Part shown: piece after piece, positions 39,350 through 46,754 of the stretch
Layout: every line of letters begins with the position of its first letter
Numbering within the stretch: position 1 is the first letter of the stretch
Assembly: GCF_022370635.2 (NCBI RefSeq)
Contig: NZ_CP092362.2
Span: 3,472,001-3,536,000 of the forward strand
Reading direction: 5' to 3'
DNA length: 64,000 nucleotides
DNA from: Mycolicibacterium crocinum
Lineage (GTDB): Bacteria; Actinomycetota; Actinomycetes; Mycobacteriales; Mycobacteriaceae
The notes under the pieces: model-generated
The model's input: the letters and a program-made list of their open reading frames with translations, nothing else
Told to the model about the DNA's origin: nothing
Database searches by the model: none
Translations under genes and position numbers: made by a program

Positions 39350-41482
39350 ATGACTGCTGCGTCGCTGGCCGAACTCGCCCACCGGTTCGGGGTGGCCACC
39401 GAGTACCACGACTGGACCGGACGTTCGGTGCCGGTCGACGAGGACACCTTGATTGCGGTGCTGGCCGCGCTCGGCGTCGAGGCGCATACCGAAGACGGGC
39501 GCGCCGAAGCGCTTTCGGCGCAGGACACCCGCCACTGGTCGCGACCGCTGCCGCCGACAATCATCGGCCGCGCCGACAGTGAGACGTCCTTCTGGGTGCA
39601 TGTCACCCACGGCGACCCGGCGCACGTCTGGGTCCGTCTGGAGGACGGCACCGTCCGCACCGGTGTGCGGCAGGCCGACAACTTCACCCCGCCGTACGAC
39701 CTGGACGGCAGGCTCGTCGGTGAAGCGACGTTCGTGTTGCCTGCCGATCTGCCGCTGGGCTATCACCGCGTGCATCTGCGTTCGGGCGCCACCGAGTCGA
39801 GCACGCCCTTGATCGTCGCCCCGTCCTGGCTGGGGCTACCGGCGCGGCTGGGTGCGCGGCGCACGTGGGGCCTGGCTACACAGCTATACAGCGTGCGCTC
39901 CAAGAACTCTTGGGGCGTAGGCGATCTCGGCGATCTCACCGACCTGGCGGTCTGGGCAGGGGCGCGCCACGGAGCCGGCTACATTTTGGTCAACCCGTTG
40001 CACGCGGCTGCGCCGACCAAACCTATGGAGCCCTCCCCCTACCTGCCGACATCGCGGCGGTTCACCAATCCGCTGTACCTGCGTGTCGAGGCGGTCCCCG
40101 AGTTCGCGTATCTGCCCAAACGCGGACGGGTGTGGAAATTGCGCGCCGCGGTGCAGGCGCGCTCACGCAAGATCGACGCGATCGACCGGGACTCGGCATG
40201 GGCCGCGAAACGCACTGCGCTGAAAGCGATTTACCGTGTTCCTCGGTCGGCGGGCCGCGAGCTGGCCTTCGAAGCCTTCAAGGAGCGGGAGGGTCAGGCC
40301 CTCGACGACTTCGCCACCTGGTCGGCGCTGGCCGAGAAGTACGGCGGCAACTGGCGTAAATGGCCGAAGGGTCTGCGGAATCCGGCCAATCCCGAGGTGG
40401 CCGACTTCGTTCGACGGCACGGCTCCGCCGTGGACTTCCACCGCTGGTTGCAGTGGCAACTCGACGATCAGCTTGCCGCCGCTCAGTCTCAGGCCGTGCG
40501 CACCGGGATGGCACTGGGCATCATGCACGACCTGGCCGTGGGCGTTCATCCCGACGGCGCGGACGTCTGGGCGTTGCAAAACGTGCTGGCCCTCGGGGTC
40601 ACTGCCGGTGCGCCGCCGGACGAGTTCAACCAGCTCGGCCAGAACTGGTCGCAACCACCGTGGCGACCCGATCAGCTCGAAGAGCTTGGCTACCAACCAT
40701 TTCGCGCGCTGATCGCCGCCATCTTGAGGCATGCGGGCGGGGTCCGCATCGATCACATCATCGGCCTGTTCCGGTTGTGGTGGATCCCGGCGGGCGCCGC
40801 GCCGACCAAGGGCACCTACGTGCGTTACAACCACGACGCGATGATCGGGATCGTCGCGCTCGAGGCGCACCGGGCCGGCGCGGTCGTCGTCGGCGAGGAT
40901 CTGGGCACGGTGGAACCGTGGGTCCGCGACTACCTGCGCGCCCGCGGGGTGCTGGGCACGTCGATCCTGTGGTTCGAGCTGGATCGCGACGGCGACGGCG
41001 GACCGCTTCAGGCTGAGCGGTGGCGTGAACTGTGCCTGTCCTCGGTCACCACCCATGACTTGCCGCCGACGCCGGGATACCTGGCCGGCGAACATGTACG
41101 GCTGCGCGACCGCCTCGGCCTGCTCACCCGCCCCGCAGAGGACGAACTGGCCGAGGACGGTATCGAGCAGGCGGCCTGGCTGGCCGAGCTGCGCCGGGTC
41201 GGGCTGCTCGGCGACGGTGCCGACGAGGAGCAGGTGATCCTCGGCCTGTATCGGTATCTGGCCCGCACCCCGTCGCGGCTGCTGGCGCTGTCGTTGACCG
41301 ATGCGGTGGGCGACCGTCGCACGCAGAACCAGCCGGGCACCACTGACGAGTATCCGAATTGGCGCGTTCCCCTGACCGGGCCCGACGGGTCTCCGCTGCT
41401 GCTCGAGGACGTGCTGGCGTGCCCGCGGGCGCAGGCGCTCGCCGAGGCGATGCACTCTGCGACCACGCCGCCGCCGGACTAG
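39350..41482 (+). CDS. malQ: 4-alpha-glucanotransferase (amylomaltase)
   Basis: A 710-aa GH77 enzyme that transfers alpha-1,4-glucan chains between maltodextrins in the cytoplasm. It has the actinobacterial N-terminal extension (about 1-170) and the GH77 core: WGVGDLGDL, NPLHA, GVRIDHIIGLFRLWWIP (nucleophile Asp), VVGEDLGTVEPWV (acid-base Glu) and SSVTTHDLPPTPGYLAGEH. The start could be the ATG at 39341 (three residues longer) or 39350; the shorter form matches other mycobacterial MalQ N-termini (Rv1781c). It is 3 bases from the Nudix gene. Confidence 0.94.
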   Translation: MTAASLAELAHRFGVATEYHDWTGRSVPVDEDTLIAVLAALGVEAHTEDGRAEALSAQDTRHWSRPLPPTIIGRADSETSFWVHVTHGDPAHVWVRLEDGTVRTGVRQADNFTPPYDLDGRLVGEATFVLPADLPLGYHRVHLRSGATESSTPLIVAPSWLGLPARLGARRTWGLATQLYSVRSKNSWGVGDLGDLTDLAVWAGARHGAGYILVNPLHAAAPTKPMEPSPYLPTSRRFTNPLYLRVEAVPEFAYLPKRGRVWKLRAAVQARSRKIDAIDRDSAWAAKRTALKAIYRVPRSAGRELAFEAFKEREGQALDDFATWSALAEKYGGNWRKWPKGLRNPANPEVADFVRRHGSAVDFHRWLQWQLDDQLAAAQSQAVRTGMALGIMHDLAVGVHPDGADVWALQNVLALGVTAGAPPDEFNQLGQNWSQPPWRPDQLEELGYQPFRALIAAILRHAGGVRIDHIIGLFRLWWIPAGAAPTKGTYVRYNHDAMIGIVALEAHRAGAVVVGEDLGTVEPWVRDYLRARGVLGTSILWFELDRDGDGGPLQAERWRELCLSSVTTHDLPPTPGYLAGEHVRLRDRLGLLTRPAEDELAEDGIEQAAWLAELRRVGLLGDGADEEQVILGLYRYLARTPSRLLALSLTDAVGDRRTQNQPGTTDEYPNWRVPLTGPDGSPLLLEDVLACPRAQALAEAMHSATTPPPD

Positions 41483-41484
41483 CG

Positions 41485-41982
41485 ATGCCGAAATACAGTG
41501 CCGGCGTGCTGCTTCACCGGAGTCTCGACGGCGTCGTCGAGGTGCTCATCGGCCATCCCGGGGGGCCGTTCTGGGCGCGCAAGGACGACGGTGCGTGGTC
41601 GATTCCCAAGGGCGAGTACGACCCCGACATCGACAACCCGTGGTCGGCTGCCCAGCGCGAGTTCGCCGAGGAGTTGGGCTGCGACGTGCCCGTCGGCCCG
41701 CGGATCGAGTTCGACGCGGTCAAGCAGCCCAGCGGCAAGGTGCTCACGGTATTCGCCGTGGACGCCGACCTGGATGTGACCGAGGCGCAGAGCAATACGT
41801 TCACGCTGGAGTGGCCGAAGGGATCGGGCCGCATTCAGGAGTTCCCCGAGCTGGACCGGGTGGGCTGGTTCCCGGTGGCACAGGCACGCCGCAAGCTGCT
41901 CAAGGGCCATGTGGTGTTCCTGGACCGGCTGATGACTCATCTGCCGGGACTGGGCGAAGGCGACCCGGATCCCGCGGGTTAG
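41485..41982 (+). CDS. Nudix hydrolase
   Basis: A 165-aa Nudix protein. It begins MPKYSAGVLLHRSLDGVVEVLIGHPGGPFWARKDDGAWSIPKGEYD and has the Nudix box core (G-E ... AQREFAEELG). The N-terminal sequence is of the group of diadenosine-polyphosphate or NTP-type Nudix enzymes with a WSIPKGE motif; the substrate is not known. It starts 3 bases after malQ and probably shares its transcript. Confidence 0.88.
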   Translation: MPKYSAGVLLHRSLDGVVEVLIGHPGGPFWARKDDGAWSIPKGEYDPDIDNPWSAAQREFAEELGCDVPVGPRIEFDAVKQPSGKVLTVFAVDADLDVTEAQSNTFTLEWPKGSGRIQEFPELDRVGWFPVAQARRKLLKGHVVFLDRLMTHLPGLGEGDPDPAG

Positions 41983-41985
41983 CCT
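41980..41985 (+). promoter_or_regulatory. -10 box for a leaderless transcript of the F420-type oxidoreductase
   Basis: TAGCCT fits TANNNT and ends 6 bases before the GTG at 41992. It overlaps the stop codon of the Nudix gene. No ribosome site precedes the GTG. Confidence 0.35.
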
Positions 41986-41991
41986 CACGAC

Positions 41992-42873
41992 GTGAAGGTC
42001 GCCGTCGTCGCTCCGATCGGGGCCGGGGTCACCGCGGACCCGGCGTGGATGGCGGGGTTCGCCCGCCATCTCGAGGCATGTGGTTTCGAGTCGATCGTCA
42101 TGGCCGAGCACACGGTGCTGGTGACCGAATACACCAGCGTGTATCCCTACGATCCGTCCGGGCGGGTCGAGGTGGCACCGGACTGTCCGGTTCCCGATCC
42201 GCTGGAGATGCTGGCCTTCCTGGCGGGCCAGACCACGACGCTGGGTCTGGCCACCGGGGTGCTCGTGTTGCCCAACCATCAGCCGGTGATGCTGGCCAAG
42301 CGGGCCGCCACGGTCGACGTCCTGTCCGGCGGACGGCTGCGGTTGTGCGTCGGGGTCGGGTGGTTGCGCGAAGAGATCGAAGCGTGCGGAGCGGATTTCG
42401 AGAGTCGGGGCCGTCTCGCCGACGAACAGATCGAGGTGCTAAGGGCGCTGTGGGCCGACAACCCCGACGGCGTCAGCCATCACGGTGACTTCTACGACTT
42501 CGACCATGCCATGTCGTATCCCAAACCCGTTGCCGCTGACGGCATTCCAATTCACATCGGCGGCCACAGTCGGTTGGCGGCGCGCCGGGCGGGACGCCTG
42601 GGCGACGGTTTCCAGCCGCTCGGGGTCGGCGGCGGTGAGCTGGCGACGCTGGTCGAGGTGATGCGGGTGGCGGCAGAGGATGCCGGCCGCGACCCCGATT
42701 CCCTCGAGTTGTCACTGGGTCATCTGGTCACCAAGGTCGATGCCGACCGCGCCGGACGGCTGGCCGAGGCCGGCGCCGATCGGCTGGTCCTGGGGATGCC
42801 GCCGGTCACCGATCTCGCGGAGGCCGAGGATCTGTTGTCTGCCTGCGCTCAACGACTGGGCTTGTCGCCGTGA
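41992..42873 (+). CDS. F420-dependent LLM-class oxidoreductase
   Basis: A 293-aa luciferase-like monooxygenase (TIGR03619-type F420-dependent group). It is a TIM barrel with MAGFARHLEACGFESIVMAEHTVL, LATGVLVLPNHQPVMLAKRAATVDVLSGGRLRLCVGVGWLREEIEACG and PIHIGGHSRLAARRAGRLGDGFQPLG. Such enzymes transfer hydride from F420H2 to or from unknown small substrates. It overlaps the NTF2-like gene by 4 bases (GTGA), so the two are probably co-translated. Confidence 0.9.
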   Translation: MKVAVVAPIGAGVTADPAWMAGFARHLEACGFESIVMAEHTVLVTEYTSVYPYDPSGRVEVAPDCPVPDPLEMLAFLAGQTTTLGLATGVLVLPNHQPVMLAKRAATVDVLSGGRLRLCVGVGWLREEIEACGADFESRGRLADEQIEVLRALWADNPDGVSHHGDFYDFDHAMSYPKPVAADGIPIHIGGHSRLAARRAGRLGDGFQPLGVGGGELATLVEVMRVAAEDAGRDPDSLELSLGHLVTKVDADRAGRLAEAGADRLVLGMPPVTDLAEAEDLLSACAQRLGLSP

Positions 42874-43325
42874 CACTTTCGGTTCCGGATCGGTTGGACC
42901 TGTCGAGCGTGGTGCACCGGTACGCCGCGGCAGTCGACGATCGGGATGTCGACGCCGTGCTCGAGTTGTTCGCAAGCGACGGCGAACTGGTGTTACCGGA
43001 GCCTCCCGATGTGCTGACCCCGGCGCGGTCGCATCGCGGCCGCGGCGCCATTCGCGAGGCACTCGCCGCCGTGACCAGCGTCGGGCGCACGCATCACAGC
43101 ATCGACTCCGAGGTGTACACCGCGGGCCCGGATTCCGATGTCGCACAGGGGCGAATCGCGGCGACCGCACACCATTGGAGCCGCGCCTCCGAGGGCATCA
43201 CCGATCTGGTGTGGTACCTGCGCTACGACGACGAGTATCAGCGGTCGGACTCGGGGTGGCTGCTGACCCGCCGCGCGTTGATCATCGACGCGATCGAGAC
43301 TCGCCCGGCCCGCCGGTTGCGCTGA
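42870..43325 (+). CDS. NTF2/SnoaL-like protein
   Basis: A 151-aa single-domain protein of the NTF2-like (SnoaL_4) fold, beginning VPDRLDLSSVVHRYAAAVDDRDVDAVLELFASDGEL, typical of this group. NTF2-like folds include isomerases, dehydratases and small-molecule binders. The GTG start overlaps the stop of the F420-type oxidoreductase, suggesting that both act on the same compound. An inverted repeat follows the stop. Confidence 0.85.
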   Translation: MTLSVPDRLDLSSVVHRYAAAVDDRDVDAVLELFASDGELVLPEPPDVLTPARSHRGRGAIREALAAVTSVGRTHHSIDSEVYTAGPDSDVAQGRIAATAHHWSRASEGITDLVWYLRYDDEYQRSDSGWLLTRRALIIDAIETRPARRLR

Positions 43326-43333
43326 CTTAACTT

Positions 43334-43397
43334 CGCCGACTGTGGGTGTTATGCAGAAATTTTGGCGCATATCCGTGCATGAGGCCCACACTCGGCG
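43334..43397. repeat. Intergenic inverted repeat between convergent genes
   Basis: CGCCGACTGTGGG (43334-43346) pairs with CCCACACTCGGCG (43385-43397) at 12 of 13 positions around a 38-base AT-richer centre that holds ATGCA and TGCAT. It fills almost the whole gap between the NTF2-like gene and the allantoin operon end. It may be a bidirectional terminator or one copy of a dispersed mycobacterial intergenic palindrome. Confidence 0.6.
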
Positions 43398-43400
43398 CAG

Positions 43401-44432
43401 TCAGCCGCGCGACTGCAATGCCTGCTGGCCGAAGGTGCCGGTCTCCAACGACCCGTCGGGCAGCACCAGCTCACCGCTCTCCAGCCGTGACCGCAAATAG
43501 GCAAACGTCTGCGCGGTCTGGGCGAACAGATGCTCGCCGGCCACCAGCGCCGGTCGCGACGGTCCGTCAGCGAACTGCGGCAACGGCTGCACCACGGTGT
43601 GATAGTCGACGTTGAAGAACAGCGGGAACGAGTACCGCTCCTCTTTCACCTTGCGCACACGATGTGAGGTGGCGACGAAGGCGCCGTTGGTCCACAGCTC
43701 GAGCATGTCGCCGACGTTGACCACGAACGTGCCGGGAATCGGCGGAACGTCGATCCATTCGCCTGCGCCATTGAGCACCTCGAGTCCCGGGGCGGTGGGC
43801 TTGAGCAGCGTGAAGCACTCGTAGTCGGTGTGCGCACCGATTCCCTGCGCGTCTTCGGCGTCCGGATTGTGCGGGTAGTAGATCAGCCGCAGCTGGCTCG
43901 GCGTCTTGGTCGCATGTCTGGTGAAGGTGTCCGGATCCTCGCCTAAGGCAACGGCGAACGCGCCCAACAGATCTCGGCCGACTTCCAGCACAGCCTGGTA
44001 GTACTCGGTGACGGTGTCGGCAAAGCCGGGTAGCTCCGGCCACACGTTGGGTCCGAGCATCGGGTTGCCGGCCAGGTGGTCGGGGTCGTCGGCGGGCAGG
44101 TCCAGTGCGGTGTCGAACGCCTCCTTGACATCGGGCTTGTCACCGTAGAAGCCCTCCTCGCCCACCGGGACGTAGCCGCGGTGACACCGGGACAGTCCGA
44201 TATAGGACTTCATCTTCTCCTCGACCGGGAGGGCGAAGAACTGCTTGGTCGCATCGAGCAGCCGACCGAACAGCTCGTCACTGACCGAGGTGCCGGAGAT
44301 GTAGAAGAACCCCACCTCGCGGGCGGCTGCGCCGAGTTCGGCTGCTACCCGGTCGTGTTCGGCCCGGTCTGCGGACCGCAATCCGCTGATGTCGATGACG
44401 GGTACCGTTTGAAATGATGTCGCCCCGCTCAC
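43401..44432 (-). CDS. Isopenicillin-N-synthase-family 2-oxoglutarate/Fe(II) oxygenase
   Basis: A 343-aa non-heme iron oxygenase: N-terminal DIOX_N part (VPVIDISGL ... EVGFFYISGTSVSDELFGRLLDATKQFF) and the double-stranded beta-helix core. The iron ligands are H201 and D203 (GAHTDYECF) and H257 (ATSHRVRK), and the 2-oxoglutarate-binding RxS is R266/S268 (RYSFPLFF). It is the last gene of the allantoin operon; its GTG overlaps the upstream stop by 4 bases. A role in purine or ureide oxidation is inferred only from the neighbours. Confidence 0.85.
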   Translation of the reverse strand: MSGATSFQTVPVIDISGLRSADRAEHDRVAAELGAAAREVGFFYISGTSVSDELFGRLLDATKQFFALPVEEKMKSYIGLSRCHRGYVPVGEEGFYGDKPDVKEAFDTALDLPADDPDHLAGNPMLGPNVWPELPGFADTVTEYYQAVLEVGRDLLGAFAVALGEDPDTFTRHATKTPSQLRLIYYPHNPDAEDAQGIGAHTDYECFTLLKPTAPGLEVLNGAGEWIDVPPIPGTFVVNVGDMLELWTNGAFVATSHRVRKVKEERYSFPLFFNVDYHTVVQPLPQFADGPSRPALVAGEHLFAQTAQTFAYLRSRLESGELVLPDGSLETGTFGQQALQSRG

Positions 44433-45004
44433 AGTGTCACGCGTCCTTCGCTGTCGTTGATGTCCCAGGCGATGCCGTCGTCGACTCCCAGCTGTCCTGA
44501 CGTCAGTCGAGGGCGCAGTACCGCGCCGACTCGATCCGAATGGCTGGATTCGGTTATCCGCCAGTCGGTTCCACTGACCACGCCGAGTGAGATCTCGCCC
44601 GGGTGGGCCCAGCCAAATCGTTCCCCCACTCGCACCAGCACGCCCGTCGCGTCCGCTGCCGAGGCCAGCAATCCCCAACACGGCTGCACGCCACAGGGCT
44701 CACGCTGCCAGTGCTCGGTGTAGTCGGCGTGCACGCCGACCTCGACCAGGGTGTCACCGGCCCAGCTCATCCGGCCCGCGTCCGGCAGACCAGTCGGCCG
44801 GAGGTCGACCAGGCGACTCCACTCGAAGACGTCGTCATGCTGGCCGAGCCGCCCGGCGAACCCCTCCCCCGGACCCCGCACATCGACGAACAGGGAAAGC
44901 CCTTGCAGCCACAGCACATTCGTCCCGGTGTCGCGGGACCCATCGGCGTCGATCAGCAGTGTGCGACGCCAGAGTCCGGCGCAGTCGGCGATCACCGGTG
45001 TCAC
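44429..45004 (-). CDS. Unrecognised 191-aa protein of the allantoin operon
   Basis: I do not recognise the family. Starts at a GTG that overlaps the allantoicase stop by 4 bases and ends overlapping the oxygenase start, so it is tightly built into the operon. No signal peptide or membrane helix. Features: WRRTLLIDADGSRDTGTNVLWLQG, FVDVRGPG, FEWSRLVDLRP, the H93-x4-H98 pair in VHADYTEHWQ and a repeated beta-strand pattern that suggests a beta-barrel or lipocalin-like fold. It shows no similarity I can see to ureidoglycolate lyase (AllA), yet it follows allantoicase directly, so it is a candidate for that missing step. Confidence 0.6.
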   Translation of the reverse strand: MTPVIADCAGLWRRTLLIDADGSRDTGTNVLWLQGLSLFVDVRGPGEGFAGRLGQHDDVFEWSRLVDLRPTGLPDAGRMSWAGDTLVEVGVHADYTEHWQREPCGVQPCWGLLASAADATGVLVRVGERFGWAHPGEISLGVVSGTDWRITESSHSDRVGAVLRPRLTSGQLGVDDGIAWDINDSEGRVTL

Positions 45005-46011
45005 AGTGCAGCGTCCCACTGTGCCCGCAGCTGTGCCATTCCGGCGCCGGTCGGCCGGCCCAGCGCCCGAACCCGTGCGATGCCACCGTCTGGATAGGCC
45101 TGCACGCGAATCGCCGTGATCGCAGGGGCATCGACCACGAAGACCTGCCGTGCGTCGGGAAGCAGTCGGGTACGGGGTAGCACGATCTCGTCGAAGGGCA
45201 ACGCCCACCAAGGCCGCCGCTCGTCTGGCCGGTCGCGGGTGCCGCACACGCAGACTTCACGGGAGGCGTTGAACACGAAGTACGAGGTGTCGATTTCGAT
45301 GCGGTCCAGGTCGGTGGATGTCAGGAACGAGATCGTCACCGCATCGTGGGTGTCCGGACCGATATCGCGCCGACGCCGGGCTTCCCAGCCCGATCCCATG
45401 TTCTGCGGCCGGTCCGCGGCGATGATCGCCCGCGCGTCGGAGTAGAACGTATCGCTGCAGTGCTCGACGCGTCCGCCCTGCTCGGCACCGGACACTTCGA
45501 CGGTCACGCCGGCCCACAGAGCCGGGTCGGGAATCGGATCGCCGTACGCCCGCAGCCTTGCCACGCCGCCGTCGGAGGCAATCACCAGCTTGAGATGGGT
45601 GTAGCGGCGCGCATCGTCAACGGCGAATGGATTGTGCGCGTCGGCTTTCAGCGCGGTCAGGGGTGACAGCAGCCGCCAGGTCACATTCGTGCCGCACGGG
45701 TCGTCATCGGCAGCCAGCGTCGCCGCGTACAGCGTGCAGCCGGTGGGATGGTTTCCGGTGAAGAAGCGGGTGTCGACGTCGACGGTGCGCAACCGTCCCG
45801 GCACTCCGAGCCGGATGATGGCCCAGTCCGGCGCGGTGGCGTGCCTGCGGGTCTCCCAGCCGTCGACCACCTCACCGCGCAGATCGAAGGTGCCTGGGAC
45901 GAAGTCGGGTTCGGCCGGATTGATCAGCTGCTCTTTGAAGCCGAACGATTCGTCGCTTGCCGCCACGACGCTGCCGCCTACCGCACGGCTGGCCAGATCG
46001 AATCCGGTCAT
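45001..46011 (-). CDS. alc: Allantoicase
   Basis: Hydrolyses allantoate to ureidoglycolate and urea. The 336-aa protein has the two repeated jelly-roll allantoicase domains (about 15-165 and 175-325). In the first, DFVPGTFDLRGEVVDGWETRRHATAPDWAIIRLGVPGRLRTVDVDTRFFTGNHP; in the second, NMGSGWEARRRRDIGPDTHDAVTISF and IEIDTSYFVFNASREV. The ATG at 46011 overlaps the racemase-family stop (ATGA); an open frame continues to 46320 but overlaps that gene. The next enzyme needed would act on ureidoglycolate. Confidence 0.95.
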   Translation of the reverse strand: MTGFDLASRAVGGSVVAASDESFGFKEQLINPAEPDFVPGTFDLRGEVVDGWETRRHATAPDWAIIRLGVPGRLRTVDVDTRFFTGNHPTGCTLYAATLAADDDPCGTNVTWRLLSPLTALKADAHNPFAVDDARRYTHLKLVIASDGGVARLRAYGDPIPDPALWAGVTVEVSGAEQGGRVEHCSDTFYSDARAIIAADRPQNMGSGWEARRRRDIGPDTHDAVTISFLTSTDLDRIEIDTSYFVFNASREVCVCGTRDRPDERRPWWALPFDEIVLPRTRLLPDARQVFVVDAPAITAIRVQAYPDGGIARVRALGRPTGAGMAQLRAQWDAAL

Positions 46012-46754
46012 GTGCCCAACGCCTGCGATAGTGGCCAGTGTGTGCGCGCGTTGCCCGGTCCGGCGGCATACACCCCAGCCTTGCTGGTGGACAGACCGAG
46101 ACCGACGAGCATCTGCGCCAGACCCACTGCGGCAGCCACGCCGTCGACGGCGGGTACGCCGACTTTCTCCGCGATTGCGGCGGTGACACCCGCCATGCCC
46201 GCGCACCCCAGGCAGATCACGTCGGCGCCGTCGTCGGTCACCGCGCGTTCGGCTTCGGCGACGATCGCGGCGACCGCTCCGGCTGGGTCGGCATCGACCT
46301 CCGCGGTCCCGAGTCCGCATGCCCGCACCGACGCGCAGTGTGCGCCCAGACCGGCCAGCAGCAGCCGGTCCTCGATCGGGGCGATCGAGCGGGCCAGCGT
46401 GGTGACCACCGAGAACCGCCTGCCGATGAGATGCGCGATGTGAGCCGAGGATTCGGCGATGTCGAGCACCGGGACGTCGAGCATCTCCTGCAGCGCGTCC
46501 TTGCCGTGCTCGCCGAATCCCGCCAAGACCACGGCGTCAGCATCGAAGGTCCCGGCGGCCAACTGGGTGGCGACGACGTCCATCACTCCGACGGCGGACA
46601 GATAGCTTTCCGCCGCAGAGTCGATCGCGGCCGCCCCGAAATTCGGCTGCGTCGAGACGATGTGGGTACCGGGAGCAGCGGCGGACCGTGCCGCAGCATC
46701 GATTTCGGCGGTCATCGTGACCGACGTGTTCGGGTTGAGGACCAGGATTTTCAT
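46008..46754 (-). CDS. Asp/Glu/hydantoin racemase-family protein (allantoin racemase-like, one Cys missing)
   Basis: A 248-aa protein of the hydantoin/allantoin racemase family (begins MKILVLNPNTSVTMT). The second catalytic cysteine is present (C184 in ICLGCAGM), but where the family has ACFGDPG the sequence reads AGFGEHG, so Gly79 replaces the first cysteine. Allantoin racemases normally use two cysteines as acid and base. Gly/Cys is the pattern of arylmalonate decarboxylase. The position between allantoinase and allantoicase still argues for action on allantoin or allantoate. Both gene ends overlap the neighbours by 4 bases. Confidence 0.82.
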   Translation of the reverse strand: MKILVLNPNTSVTMTAEIDAAARSAAAPGTHIVSTQPNFGAAAIDSAAESYLSAVGVMDVVATQLAAGTFDADAVVLAGFGEHGKDALQEMLDVPVLDIAESSAHIAHLIGRRFSVVTTLARSIAPIEDRLLLAGLGAHCASVRACGLGTAEVDADPAGAVAAIVAEAERAVTDDGADVICLGCAGMAGVTAAIAEKVGVPAVDGVAAAVGLAQMLVGLGLSTSKAGVYAAGPGNARTHWPLSQALGT

